A DNA stretch of 64,000 nt from DATKUK01 sp035530655 (GTDB lineage Bacteria; Planctomycetota; Phycisphaerae; UBA1845; DATKUK01). Below are positions 1-8,958 of this stretch, piece by piece. The notes below the pieces were generated by a model, which searched no databases, was not told where the DNA came from, and saw nothing but the letters and a program-made list of their open reading frames with translations. The DNA is taken from the NCBI GenBank assembly GCA_035530655.1, contig DATKUK010000122.1, positions 115,067 to 179,066 on the forward strand, written 5' to 3'. A program made the translations under genes and the position numbers. Position 1 is the stretch's first letter, and each line of letters opens with the position of its first letter.

Positions 1-1373
1 GCCTGCACGAGCAAGGCCAGGTCGTCGCGGTCGACGTCGTTGTCGGCGTCCAGATCGCCCGGTACGTCGCCGGCGCGGTCATGGAGGAACGCATCGCGTC
101 CCTGTTCGCCCGGGCCGTTGGTATCGTCGGGCACGAGGTTGGCGGCTTCGCTGGCGAAGACCACGAAGCGCCCGTCGGCGGATAGATGGGGCCAGAGGCT
201 GTGGTCGTCTGCCTGCTGGCCACTCGACGCGACGCTGACTCGGGTCGTGATGGCGGTGTGACGATCGTGGACGAAGACGTCGCGGATGCCGTTCGTGTCG
301 TCCGGGATCAGGTCGCTCACGGGCCCGTCGAAGGCGACGAAGCGGCCGTCGGCCGAAATGCTGCTGCCCCAGCTTGCGCCGTGCGTCTCTTGGCCGTCGG
401 AGCGAATGCTTACCCGGGCGGTGATCCCCGTGTCACGATCGTGGACGAAAACGTCGGGGTAGCCATTCGTGTCGTCGGGTACGAGATTGGGGGCAGCGCT
501 TTCGAAGGCGACGTAGCGGCCATCGGCCGAGATGCTGCACGCGGTGCTGCCCGAGGTGGACTGGGATCCGCCGGGGCCAACATTGACGCGCTGGGTCTGA
601 CCGGTGTCGCGGTCGTGAACGAAGATGTCCATTGCGCCGTTGGTATCGTCGGGGATCAGGTTGGCCGCGTAACTCTCGAAGGCGATGAATCGCCCGTCGC
701 CGGAGATTTGGGGGCGCCAACTGTATCCGTCGGCTTGTTGCCCATTCGACGCGATGCTCACACGCTGGGTCTGTTGGGTCTGACGATCGTGCACGAAGAT
801 GTCGTACTTGCCGTTGGTGTCGTCCGGTACGAGGTTGCCGGCCAGACTGGCGAAGACCACGTACCGGCCGTCCTGCGAAAGGGCGGGTCGGTAGCTGTTG
901 TTGTCGGCCTGGTTGCCGTTTGAGGCCGTACTGACGCACGTCGTGGTGTACGCAACCAGGTCGCGGACGAAGATATCGGTTTTGCCGTTGGTGTCGTCGG
1001 CGACGAGATTGCTGGCGGCGCTTTCGAAGGCGACGAACCGTCCGTCCATGGAAAAGGCGGGGAAGTCGCTGGCGCCGTTGGCCTGCGAGCCATTGGTGGC
1101 CACACTTACTCGCGTTGTCGTGCCGGCTGTACAGTCGCGCAGGAAGATGTCCGTCACACCGTTTGTGTCGCCGGGGACCAGGTTGCTCGCCGTGCTGGCG
1201 AACGCGGCCTTCATGCCGTCGCCGGCAATGGTGGTATGCTTGGTGGCTTGACTGTTCGACTGGTCGCCGGCGGACGAAACGCTGACGCGGATGGTCTGGC
1301 CGGCGCGCGCACCCGCCATGGTCGCACACAAAGTGACGGCCAGCACCGACCAGATGGTCCCACTACTGCTCAA
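1..1373 (-). CDS. Secreted seven-repeat PD40 beta-propeller protein with dockerin-like tail (3' end cut by window edge)
   Basis: Read on the minus strand, the frame gives seven repeats of the form S-x-DGR-(Y/F)-V-x-F-x-S followed by DDTNG-x-x-D-(I/V)-F-V-x-DR and T-x-R-V-S-(V/I), as expected for a seven-bladed TolB/PD40-type propeller. The last repeat runs into a calcium-binding dockerin-like loop (LDADNDVDRDDLALL) and then leaves the window. The N-terminus is a signal peptide with a hydrophobic core ending near ATMAGARA. The start is uncertain: TTG at 1373 has GAGGGG eight bases upstream, an in-frame GTG lies at 1391, and the first ATG at 1319 would cut the signal peptide. Ligand and function are unknown; a secreted or surface role is inferred. 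Open frames overlapping this gene in other registers are shadows. Confidence 0.8.
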   Translation of the reverse strand, partial: MSSSGTIWSVLAVTLCATMAGARAGQTIRVSVSSAGDQSNSQATKHTTIAGDGMKAAFASTASNLVPGDTNGVTDIFLRDCTAGTTTRVSVATNGSQANGASDFPAFSMDGRFVAFESAASNLVADDTNGKTDIFVRDLVAYTTTCVSTASNGNQADNNSYRPALSQDGRYVVFASLAGNLVPDDTNGKYDIFVHDRQTQQTQRVSIASNGQQADGYSWRPQISGDGRFIAFESYAANLIPDDTNGAMDIFVHDRDTGQTQRVNVGPGGSQSTSGSTACSISADGRYVAFESAAPNLVPDDTNGYPDVFVHDRDTGITARVSIRSDGQETHGASWGSSISADGRFVAFDGPVSDLIPDDTNGIRDVFVHDRHTAITTRVSVASSGQQADDHSLWPHLSADGRFVVFASEAANLVPDDTNGPGEQGRDAFLHDRAGDVPGDLDADNDVDRDDLALLVQ

Positions 1374-1572
1374 CGCCGCTTCCCCTCGCACTGCCCCCTT
1401 TGCCTTATTGTACCACGGGTTGAGCGCTTCGTCTTAGCTGGTGGCTTGCTGCGCCCGATAATCTCGTGGCTGATAGCTGTCTGCCTGGCCGGGAACCTCC
1501 GGAGGGATGGAAGGAAGGCACGTCAAGGCACGGTTTGAGAGGCTGGTAGCGGCGGCGATGGGCCCAGGTCGG

Positions 1573-3405
1573 TTATGGCGCAATCGATATGGATTCGGCT
1601 TGCGGGACTTCCGCGTCGCTTTTTTGCGGGTGCTGCTTCTGGAGTTGTTCGAGCAGCGTGGCGGGACGAGGGTCGCGGGGGTTCAGTTGTGCCGCTTGGC
1701 GGAGATGGTCGATTGCGTCTTCGGTTCGTCCGCTGTCGATGAGGGCCTTGGCGAGCAGGAAGTGAATGGTTGCGCTCTGGTCGCCGCCGCATTGGAGGGT
1801 CAACTTGTACTCCTTGATGGCCCGTTCGAAGTCTCTGGTGTGGTGGTACAAGGCGGCGAGGTTCAAGTGGTGGCGGGCATTGCTCGGTTCAAGTTCGGCT
1901 GCCCTGGAGAAACAGCGAAGGCTGTCGCTGTACCGGCCGAGCGTTTTCAGCGTGAGTCCCTGATTCTGAAGGATGCGCGGATCGTCCGGATGCAGTGTAG
2001 CCGCCCGCTCGAAGTGGTGGAGGGCCTGGGTGAGTTGCTCCCTGCTGCTTTGTTTGCTCCGTAGGAGATCCGCGCCGAGCAATGCGTGTGCGATCCACGA
2101 ATCGGGGTTATGCCGGAGGGTGTCCTGGCATATGGTGCGTGTGTTATGAAATACGTAGGCCCGCTGCCATGTGAGGGACCAGCATGTCGCGACGGTCAGA
2201 ACGGCGAGGACAACCGCCGGCGTGACTGCTCTGGTTACGGTGGCATGGCGTGCCGACGGCCTGAGTCTCTCCAGTCCCATGGCCGCGGCGTGCACGCACA
2301 TAGCGATCAGCGATATCAGCGGCAGGTACTGGAAGTGATCGGCGACGAAGGAGTGTTGATGGTAGAAAATGTTAAAGAAGCCGAGGATGGGCAGGAGGGT
2401 GATCAGGTACGAGCCGAGCCCGAATAGCGCGTGTCGACCCCACGATCGGCGCCAGACCACCGCTCCAGCCAGGGCCACGGCAAGAACGACGTGCGGCAGA
2501 TACGAAGTTACGATTGCAGGATCGACCGACCATCGCGGGTAGAAGAATACAAGCTTGTAGGGCAGCAGCGTCTTCCAGATGTAAAAGCCCACGATCCATC
2601 CGGCTCGTGCAAAGCGCTCGAGGAAGGCGCCCGAATGTTCGGCGCTTGGATCCTGGGCGTAAGGCGGTTCGAGCCAGACGGTCAGGACGCACATGGCGGC
2701 CGCAAGCAGCAGGAACGGAGCGGATGCGATCAGGCTCTTTCGGACCCACGCGTCGCGCCGCCACCACCAGTACAATAGCAGCACCGCGGGCAGAACGACG
2801 GTCGACGCCTTCGAGAGTAAGGCGGCTACGAACAGCGCGATGGCGAGTGCATACCATCGCCGGCTGCGCGTCTGATCGAACCGGAACAGGGCGAGGAATG
2901 TCGACAGATAGAACAGGCCTGACAGGACATTCTTGCGCTCGTATATCCAGGCGACCGATTCGACGTTTATAGGGTGAAGAGCAAACAGCAGGGCCGCTAC
3001 CGGTGCTGCACGAACCCCCACCTTGCGAAGTATCAGCCACACCAGTACCGCATTGGCGGCGTGCAAGGCGACGTTTACCCAGTGGTACCCGGCTGAGCGA
3101 AGCCCCCAAAGTCGGCGCTCCAACCAGAATGTCGTATACGTCAGCGGCTGGTATTGCTCGCTCTCACCCGAAAACCATATGCGCCAAAGGCCGTCGCTCT
3201 CGGTCAGGCGTGGGTTGGCGACAATGGCGCGGTCGTCGGTGATGGCGAACCCGGCGGTGAGGGCGGGCACATACGCGGCAACGACCAACAGGACGATCAC
3301 GCCGGCCCACTCTGGAGGTGAAGCCGTTCTGGGTCGAGAGGGCTCGCGGGCCTGCTCCGCTGAGCCGTACGGCTCCTGATGTGTCTCTGCGCTGTTCTGA
3401 CCCAT
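1573..3405 (-). CDS. TMTC-like integral membrane glycosyltransferase with C-terminal TPR repeats
   Basis: 610 aa. After a charged N-terminus of about 30 residues come many hydrophobic segments, with a first loop carrying ITDDRAIV and then QPLTYTTFWLERRLWG and GYHWVNVALHAANA. This pattern is typical of bacterial homologues of the eukaryotic TMTC O-mannosyltransferases and of GT-C enzymes that use a polyprenyl-phosphate sugar in the periplasm. From about residue 430 there are roughly four tetratricopeptide repeats, including PDDPRILQNQGLTLKTLGRY and RHHLNLAALYHHTRDFERAI. The acidic DD in the first extracytoplasmic loop is the expected catalytic or metal site. The acceptor is unknown. It lies between the PD40 protein and a radical SAM gene on the same strand, so it may glycosylate secreted proteins rather than build the polysaccharide. 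Confidence 0.75.
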   Translation of the reverse strand: MGQNSAETHQEPYGSAEQAREPSRPRTASPPEWAGVIVLLVVAAYVPALTAGFAITDDRAIVANPRLTESDGLWRIWFSGESEQYQPLTYTTFWLERRLWGLRSAGYHWVNVALHAANAVLVWLILRKVGVRAAPVAALLFALHPINVESVAWIYERKNVLSGLFYLSTFLALFRFDQTRSRRWYALAIALFVAALLSKASTVVLPAVLLLYWWWRRDAWVRKSLIASAPFLLLAAAMCVLTVWLEPPYAQDPSAEHSGAFLERFARAGWIVGFYIWKTLLPYKLVFFYPRWSVDPAIVTSYLPHVVLAVALAGAVVWRRSWGRHALFGLGSYLITLLPILGFFNIFYHQHSFVADHFQYLPLISLIAMCVHAAAMGLERLRPSARHATVTRAVTPAVVLAVLTVATCWSLTWQRAYVFHNTRTICQDTLRHNPDSWIAHALLGADLLRSKQSSREQLTQALHHFERAATLHPDDPRILQNQGLTLKTLGRYSDSLRCFSRAAELEPSNARHHLNLAALYHHTRDFERAIKEYKLTLQCGGDQSATIHFLLAKALIDSGRTEDAIDHLRQAAQLNPRDPRPATLLEQLQKQHPQKSDAEVPQAESISIAP

Positions 3406-3556
3406 GCTTCAGACCCGATCGGGACGTGACAGTAGTATCGGCGGCGGGGCCTTCGGAGGTGAAGACACCGCCGCTACGTGCTGAAAATGCGGTGTATCAG
3501 GCAAGACTTCCGAGTGGCAAGCTGCCAGATCGCCATACGTGCCTCCTGCGTCTGTT

Positions 3557-5320
3557 TCAGGCTCGCCAGGTGCGAGCGGCCTTGTGCTTGTCTTGTCCCT
3601 GCTCGGCCAGCACGTAGTCGCTGTCTACCGCCATGACCTCGGTGTAGCGTATCGAATAATGGCGGCGTCCCTGCTGAAGCAAGCTATCGCTGAGTTGCCG
3701 ATCCTGTTCGAGTATCGCGGCGCTATGGCGATCCCATTGGTCGGCGTCCATCGCGTCCACTTCGTCGACCAGCCGTCGATACTCGGCCGATGCCGGTTGG
3801 TCGAGCAGCGCATTGACCCGCCAATGAAACGTGCGCTGGAGCTTGCGGATGAGCAGATCGGTGGGCGGATCGAACCGAAGGCAACTGGCCACGAAGTAGT
3901 TGTCCAGCGCGCGCATGCGTCGGTAATCGATCAAGTTACCTAGTTGACATATGGTATGGCTTTTTGTTCCGGGGAAGGGAAAGAAGATGGCCCATCGCAT
4001 GCGGCCGGGCCGGATGCGTGCACAGAGTTCTATCGTTTCATGCATCATTTGAGGGGTTTCATAGGGCAGGCCGAACATGACGAACGCCGACGTGTGCAGT
4101 CCGTGCTTGTGGCAGAGCTCGAAGGCCCAGGCGATCTTCTCGTTGGACATATGGCGATCGAGCACCGCTCGGCGGAGGCGGTCGGACCCGCTCTCCAACC
4201 CAAATTTGACGATTCTGCACGGCGCGTTGGCCAGGGCCTGTGCAACGGCCTCACTGAAGCTTTGCACGTGGGCGTTAATGACGAAGGGCAGGTCGATGCC
4301 GGCGTGAGTGTACCGCCTCAGCAAGTCGATGCAGTATTCCTGATCGAGGGTAAACAGGTCGTCATCAAAGATGATGGTCGTGATTTCGGGATGTTTTTCG
4401 CGGAGTCGCTGGATCTGTCGGATCACGGTATCGGCAGCATAATGTCGCAGATAGGCCTTGCGGGGTTGGCCGCCTTCGCGATAGTATCGGTCGCACATTT
4501 CGCGGTTGAAGCAGTAGGAGCACCGGTAGGGGCAGCCTCGGGAGGTGAGAACTGACTGCCAGCCGTTCTTGCGGGCCAGGAGGGTGCGAAGGTCGAAGAT
4601 TTCATAATGCTTTTCGGGCAGCGTATCGAGTGGCGGATAGCGTCCCAGCGGGTTGTCCTTGTAGCGGCCGTCGGGCAATCGGACGGAGAAATTGGGTACG
4701 TCGAGGGCGGCGCGGTCGCCGGCGGCGAGGTGATCGGCCAGTTCGGGCAGGGCTTCGTCGCACTCGCCAATGCCGATGAAGTCCCACAGTCGCTCGTTCT
4801 TGACCTGCTGGGTGCACATCATCGTGTGGACGCCCCCAATGGCCAGGGGCAGGGCAGGCATAGCACGATTGATTGCCCGGGCAAGTCGAACGGCGTAGGC
4901 GTATTGCTGGGTCATGACGCTGAACGCAACCAGATCCGGGTCGAGCCGGCGTACCTGCTCGACCACCTGTTCGTCGGTGGGGACGGGGCCGAGGGCCTCA
5001 TTGAGGTTGATCAATCCCGTCTGGTGGCCGCGGGCCTGCAGGCAGCCAGACAGGGCGGCGATGCCGTGATTGAACCCCTCTTCGGCGTTGAGGTTGGGGT
5101 AGACGAACAGCACGCGCATCGCTGCGTTGGTCTGCCGCATAGGCGGCTGCCGTGCGGCGGGCTCGGCAGAACGGGAGGTGGCTGACCCGCTGGCTGCGGC
5201 AGGGGTCTTGTGCCGCGTAGGGTGCTTGGCGGCATCGCGGGATCGGTGGCTGTGAGGGCTGCTCATCTGGCGAACTCTGGCTAGGCGCAGATTGTACCAC
5301 GCCGGATGGGCGGGGCGCAT
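3557..5320 (-). CDS. B12-binding-domain radical SAM protein
   Basis: 587 aa as the longest frame. A cobalamin-binding-like domain begins at residue 68 (MRVLFVYPNLNAEEG). The radical SAM cluster motif CPYRCSYC places Cys at 263, 267 and 270 for the [4Fe-4S] cluster, followed by FDDDLFTLD and FGLESGSD, both usual for the B12-binding radical SAM superfamily. Reactions in this family include methylation, cyclisation and bond rearrangement; the substrate here cannot be read from sequence. The first 60 or so residues are rich in Arg, Pro and Ser and are probably not translated: plausible later starts lie at 5266, 5140 and 5119, none with a convincing ribosome binding site. It follows the upstream glycosidase gene within a couple of bases if the longest start is used. 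Confidence 0.8.
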   Translation of the reverse strand: MRPAHPAWYNLRLARVRQMSSPHSHRSRDAAKHPTRHKTPAAASGSATSRSAEPAARQPPMRQTNAAMRVLFVYPNLNAEEGFNHGIAALSGCLQARGHQTGLINLNEALGPVPTDEQVVEQVRRLDPDLVAFSVMTQQYAYAVRLARAINRAMPALPLAIGGVHTMMCTQQVKNERLWDFIGIGECDEALPELADHLAAGDRAALDVPNFSVRLPDGRYKDNPLGRYPPLDTLPEKHYEIFDLRTLLARKNGWQSVLTSRGCPYRCSYCFNREMCDRYYREGGQPRKAYLRHYAADTVIRQIQRLREKHPEITTIIFDDDLFTLDQEYCIDLLRRYTHAGIDLPFVINAHVQSFSEAVAQALANAPCRIVKFGLESGSDRLRRAVLDRHMSNEKIAWAFELCHKHGLHTSAFVMFGLPYETPQMMHETIELCARIRPGRMRWAIFFPFPGTKSHTICQLGNLIDYRRMRALDNYFVASCLRFDPPTDLLIRKLQRTFHWRVNALLDQPASAEYRRLVDEVDAMDADQWDRHSAAILEQDRQLSDSLLQQGRRHYSIRYTEVMAVDSDYVLAEQGQDKHKAARTWRA

Positions 5321-5321
5321 A

Positions 5322-6431
5322 TCACGGGACAGGCTGCTCGGCGAGGCGTTTTTGGATCGACTTTTGGCGTTGTGCCTGAAACCACTGTCGCAGCAGCTTT
5401 TCGGACGGCTTGCCGCGAGGGGTGTAGTTGTAGCAGTTTGGCCCGCCTCCGTAACTGGTCCACTCCCACCACGTCACGCCGCCAACAGCCGGTTCGTCTT
5501 GCCACACTCGCATGAACGCTTCGTAGCAGTTCTGCTGTTCCTCCATGCCGGCGGACGTGGCCGTCTGCTTGTGGTAGTAGTTCCACGGTTCCACCGAACA
5601 CCCTTCCTGGCTGCACCAGCCGACTTCGGTGAAGAGGATCGGACGATCAACGGTGGCTTGCCAAGCAAGGATCTCCTGCTTGATGGGCAGCCAGTTTTCG
5701 ACGAGCTGTTCGACCGTGGGGGCGGGCTTGTCTGACAACTTGTGGTACGTCGTCATACCGATGAGGTCGAGTTTGTCCCAGAACTGGATCTTGTGGTAGT
5801 GGTCCCAGTTGGCCGAGTAGCCAAGCAGGCCGTCGTACCGCTGGCGAACCTGGTCGATGGTCTTGATCCATTGGTCGGTGAACTTTTCGGTGCTGACCAA
5901 CTCCGACCCGATCAGCAGGGCCTCCGCGCGATTCTCGGCTGCGATATCCGCGAAGTGGTTCAGGAAAGCCCGGTACTGCTCGAACCACTGGTCCCAACTG
6001 GATGGCTGAATTTGGCCACGCCATTCGTTGCCGCGTGGCTCGCTGAACAGCACGATGGGCATGAGGATCACGCGCAGCCCGCTTTGTCGGGCAATGGCGA
6101 ACAGTTCGCGCCACTGTTTGGGGGTGGGCGTTTTCCTCTGGTCGATGTAAATGACGCCGGACGCGCCATTCTCCATGTATCCGGCCGTCCCGAGGGTCAG
6201 GGTGTCCGCGCCCAGTTCGGCTACCTCGTCGATGAGGGGTCCGAAGCGTTGGACGGGAGCGTCACCGGTGTCGATCTGGATGGCCAGTCCGTAGAAGGGC
6301 TTGTCGGCGGCCTGTTTGGCGTGAGGGGGTGCTACGGGGCGTGGCCCACTCTCGGTCGGGGGCACCGAATGGCTTAGCCAGACGCATGTGGTGACAGCGA
6401 TCAGAAGGACAATGACTCGCACGGCATTCAT
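5322..6431 (-). CDS. GH113-like TIM-barrel glycoside hydrolase, secreted or membrane-anchored
   Basis: 369 aa from the ATG at 6431, where the protein opens with a hydrophobic export segment (VRVIVLLIAVTTCVWL). An upstream in-frame extension lacks that property. The body resembles GH113/clan-A beta-mannanase-like proteins: GSELVS (Glu about 177, probable acid/base), FWDKLDLIGMTTYH, and RPILFTEVGW (Glu about 269, probable nucleophile). The C-terminal part is rich in Trp and Tyr around WWEWTSYGGG, consistent with a sugar-binding cleft. It probably cleaves or trims a beta-linked polysaccharide outside the cytoplasm. It is adjacent to, and on the same strand as, the radical SAM gene. Family assignment is by motif recall, so the exact GH number is less certain than the fold. 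Confidence 0.72.
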   Translation of the reverse strand: MNAVRVIVLLIAVTTCVWLSHSVPPTESGPRPVAPPHAKQAADKPFYGLAIQIDTGDAPVQRFGPLIDEVAELGADTLTLGTAGYMENGASGVIYIDQRKTPTPKQWRELFAIARQSGLRVILMPIVLFSEPRGNEWRGQIQPSSWDQWFEQYRAFLNHFADIAAENRAEALLIGSELVSTEKFTDQWIKTIDQVRQRYDGLLGYSANWDHYHKIQFWDKLDLIGMTTYHKLSDKPAPTVEQLVENWLPIKQEILAWQATVDRPILFTEVGWCSQEGCSVEPWNYYHKQTATSAGMEEQQNCYEAFMRVWQDEPAVGGVTWWEWTSYGGGPNCYNYTPRGKPSEKLLRQWFQAQRQKSIQKRLAEQPVP

Positions 6432-6738
6432 TTCTGTCGGGCTTGGGTGTCCGCAGGGACTGCTTCGCGCAGCCCGGCATACCCGTTGTTTGCTCAATAT
6501 CGTCTACACCCGTCTCGGCGCCAAGTTGCTTTGCCGATCGTGCGGCCGCGGCTTCGGGCGAGGAGGCGACTTGCCCCTGTTGGCCGTCTGCCTGTCCCGG
6601 AGCCGCATTCCGGCCTTGGCGGGCTGATTGTAGGCACGACGCTCCTGGCCTGCCAGCGGACGTGCGAGAGGGCTTGTCCGGCGGTCCGGTTTACACGTAA
6701 GCCGCGACCGTCTTAGAATACAAAGGGAAGCGATCTGT
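6432..6738. other. Divergent intergenic region between the glycosidase and DnaJ genes
   Basis: No gene seen. It contains a probable housekeeping promoter for the co-chaperone gene at its right end. A short hairpin (GGGACTGC, loop, GCAGCCC; 6456-6475) lies about 25 bases upstream of the glycosidase start. Short frames here look like noise. Confidence 0.6.
6690..6719 (+). promoter_or_regulatory. Probable sigma-70 promoter of the DnaJ-type gene
   Basis: TTTACA at 6690-6695 and TAGAAT at 6714-6719 are separated by 18 bases. The predicted transcript start (about 6726) falls at the AAAGGGAAG ribosome binding site (6722-6730), so the leader would be extremely short. Confidence 0.5.
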
Positions 6739-7722
6739 GTGGTTCTTATGCCGCAGGACTACTACAAGATTTTGGGCGTCGGTCGTGGGGCCAGCGAGGA
6801 CCAGATCAAGCGCGCCTATCGGCGGATGGCCAAGCAATACCATCCGGACCGCAACAAGGGCGACAAGACCGCGGCTGAGAGCTTCAAGCAGGTTCGCGAG
6901 GCCTACGAGGTCCTCAGCGATCGGGATAAGCGGGCGATGTACGACCGCTTCGGGCGCGTGGATGTGGGCGCGGGCGCGGCTCCAGGCGGCGGCCGGACGT
7001 ATCGCTGGAGCGGTACCGGCGGGCCGGGGGGCGTGGAGTTCGACATCGGGGATCTGGAGGATCTGTTCGGACAGGGGGCGGGGGGCCATTCGAGCGTGGC
7101 GGATGTGTTCGAGGGTTTCTTTCGCACCGGTGAGCGGGGTTCGCAAGGGGCTCGGCGCAGGCGGTACGCCGAGGCCCGCGGCGCGGACGTTGAGCACGAA
7201 GTCCAGCTCTCATTCGAGCAAGCCATTCATGGCACGGTGCTGCAATTGACGCGCACGGGCCCGGAGGGCGATCAGACTATTCAAGCGAGGATTCCACCGG
7301 GAGTGGGCGACGGGCAGCGCATCCGGTTACGGGGCAAGGGGCAGCCGGGACTAGGCGGCGGTCCCCCAGGAGATTTGTATATTATATGTCGTGTTCGGCC
7401 GCACCGCTATTTCCGGCGAGAGGGCAGTGACATCTACTTGGATGTTCCCATCGCCGTCGACGAGGCGGCTTTGGGGGCCAAGGTTACAATTCCCACGATC
7501 GATGGCCCGACTACCGTTACCGTGCCGCCAGGCACGTCCGGCGGGACCAAGCTGCGTCTGAAGGGTAAGGGCGTGCGTCATGCCAAGACCGGGCAGCGCG
7601 GCGACCAGTACGCCGTGGTGAAGATCGTGCTGCCCAAGCAGCTTACCGAGCAGCAGCGGGAACTTTTCGAGCAGCTACGCAAAACGCTGGCGAAAAACCC
7701 GCGGCAGGGGTTGGAATGGTGA
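6739..7722 (+). CDS. DnaJ-family co-chaperone, CbpA type (no zinc finger)
   Basis: 327 aa. A J-domain (residues 5-70) carries the HPD motif at 35-37, needed to stimulate the DnaK ATPase, followed by a Gly-rich linker and the two beta-barrel client-binding domains (IPPGVGDGQRIRLRGKGQPG and VTVPPGTSGGTKLRLKGKG). The CxxCxGxG zinc-finger repeats of classical DnaJ are absent, so it belongs to the CbpA/DnaJ class B group. GTG at 6739 is preferred because AAAGGGAAG sits eight bases upstream; the in-frame ATG at 6748 is the alternative. Its stop codon overlaps the start of the small membrane-protein gene, so the two are translationally coupled. No DnaK or GrpE gene is in the window. Confidence 0.92.
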   Translation: MVLMPQDYYKILGVGRGASEDQIKRAYRRMAKQYHPDRNKGDKTAAESFKQVREAYEVLSDRDKRAMYDRFGRVDVGAGAAPGGGRTYRWSGTGGPGGVEFDIGDLEDLFGQGAGGHSSVADVFEGFFRTGERGSQGARRRRYAEARGADVEHEVQLSFEQAIHGTVLQLTRTGPEGDQTIQARIPPGVGDGQRIRLRGKGQPGLGGGPPGDLYIICRVRPHRYFRREGSDIYLDVPIAVDEAALGAKVTIPTIDGPTTVTVPPGTSGGTKLRLKGKGVRHAKTGQRGDQYAVVKIVLPKQLTEQQRELFEQLRKTLAKNPRQGLEW

Positions 7723-8099
7723 ACAGCGAGGATGTAGTGGCGCAGCCAGAGCGAATGAAACAACGGATCGGGGTGATCCTTCTGCTGGTGGGGCTGGGGT
7801 TGCTGGTTGCCAGCGTGCTTATTGTGATTCATCGCGGCACCCAGAGTCCCGAGGTCCTGCCGGTTGTCTCGGCCGACGTGCAGGCGGCGACATCTCACCT
7901 GCGCCTGCTGCTGGTGGCGTTGGTGTTTCTGCTGGTCATCCTGGTGTTGACTCTGTTGGGAGTGGTGGTGACCGTGGGGTGGAGCAGGCGCTTCCGCGAG
8001 TCGATGCGCACCGGCCCGAGCAGACCGACGGCTACCGACGACGTGTGGCGAATGCACCGTCTTGCCGAAGACGAGCCCGAGACCAAGCAGAATGATTGA
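7716..8099 (+). CDS. Small protein with two transmembrane segments, coupled to the co-chaperone
   Basis: 127 aa, not recognised as a named family. Two hydrophobic segments, about residues 17-37 and 63-86, are joined by a short loop, and the C-terminus is a charged tail of about 35 residues (SRPTATDDVWRMHRLAEDEP). The ATG at 7716 overlaps the end of the DnaJ-type gene (stop 7720-7722), which makes co-translation very likely. A membrane-linked partner of the co-chaperone is possible but unproven. Confidence 0.7.
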   Translation: MVNSEDVVAQPERMKQRIGVILLLVGLGLLVASVLIVIHRGTQSPEVLPVVSADVQAATSHLRLLLVALVFLLVILVLTLLGVVVTVGWSRRFRESMRTGPSRPTATDDVWRMHRLAEDEPETKQND

Positions 8100-8118
8100 C
8101 TGACCGGTTCTGTGGAGC

Positions 8119-8862
8119 GTGCAGCGGACGGTGGGTGCGTGCGTGGCGCTGGTGACGGGTGCGGGCAGTCTGGTGGGGCGGTGCATCAGCCTGCGCCTGG
8201 CGCGGGCGGGGCTTGACGTGGCCGTTCACTTCCATCGCTCCACGGAACAGGCGGAGACTTTGGCCAGGCAGGTAACAGCCCAGAACAGGCGGGCTGAGCT
8301 TTTCTCGGCCGACTTGAACGAACTTCGCGAGGTTGATGGCCTGGTTGAGGTGGTCGTCAGGTCCATGGGGCGGGTCGATGTGCTGGTGAATAATGCAGCC
8401 GTCTTTGAGCCGGATGTGCCGACGGAGGTCGAGCCGGACCTATGGGATCGGACGATGCGAGTGAATGTCCGATCGCCAGCGATTCTTTCAGATGCTCTGT
8501 TTCGGCATGTTCGGGCGAGAAGCGGCGGCGGCAAGATCGTGAATATCTGTGACATTGCGGCGATGCGGCCATGGCGCGGGTATCAGGCGTATAGCGCATC
8601 AAAGGCTGCTCTGCTGGCGCTGACGCGCGCGACTGCCCGAACCATGGCGCCGCACGTGCAAGTCAACGCCGTCTCGCCAGGCATCGTGGAGGGGTCGGCC
8701 GGGCTCGATCCGGACCAGCTTCAGCGCGTGGTGGGTCGGATTCCACTTGGGCGACTCGCCCGTCCGGCGGACGTGGCCGAAGCCCTACTCTTCTTCGTCA
8801 GTGCCAGCGACTACATCACCGGGCAGGTTCTCTGCGTCGACGGCGGCCGAAGCATCGCTTGA
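8119..8862 (+). CDS. Short-chain dehydrogenase/reductase, pteridine-reductase-like
   Basis: 247 aa, a full-length classical SDR. Visible motifs are the nucleotide-binding TGAGSLVG at the N-terminus, NNAA, the catalytic YSASK, and VNAVSPGIV after it. The segment VAVHFHRS after the second beta strand resembles the NADPH 2'-phosphate-binding HxHRS of pteridine reductases (PTR1/FolM-like), so reduction of dihydropteridines with NADPH is the best guess. A FabG-type ketoacyl reductase is the main alternative. The start is uncertain between GTG at 8119 and GTG at 8131; neither has well-spaced Shine-Dalgarno pairing. It lies about 20 bases after the membrane-protein gene and probably shares its transcript. 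Confidence 0.8.
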   Translation: MQRTVGACVALVTGAGSLVGRCISLRLARAGLDVAVHFHRSTEQAETLARQVTAQNRRAELFSADLNELREVDGLVEVVVRSMGRVDVLVNNAAVFEPDVPTEVEPDLWDRTMRVNVRSPAILSDALFRHVRARSGGGKIVNICDIAAMRPWRGYQAYSASKAALLALTRATARTMAPHVQVNAVSPGIVEGSAGLDPDQLQRVVGRIPLGRLARPADVAEALLFFVSASDYITGQVLCVDGGRSIA

Positions 8863-8909
8863 CCGTTGGCGATGGCCGGGCTGCGGCGGAGTGACTGTTT
8901 GCCTCGCCT

Positions 8910-8937
8910 TTGAAGCGACGAGGGGCAAGTCTATACT
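8910..8937 (+). promoter_or_regulatory. Sigma-70-type promoter of the heparinase-like gene
   Basis: TTGAAG (8910-8915), 16 bases, then TATACT (8932-8937). AAGGAG (8945-8950) and the ATG at 8959 follow directly, giving a leader of about 15 bases. Confidence 0.65.
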
Positions 8938-8958
8938 CCGTCGCGAAGGAGTATCAGG

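Noticed and set aside
186..923. Plus-strand frame with a repetitive Val/Asp-rich translation
   Set aside because: The repeats come from the seven PD40 repeats on the minus strand, whose reading frame gives a clear beta-propeller.
1454..1461. CCCGATAA on the plus strand between two minus-strand genes
   Set aside because: No gene lies downstream in that direction and there is no TAAA-like box, so I do not call it a promoter; it is kept only in the motif count.
8901..8930. Imperfect hairpin after the SDR gene as a terminator
   Set aside because: Stem pairing is interrupted, there is no T-run, and the same bases form the promoter of the next gene.
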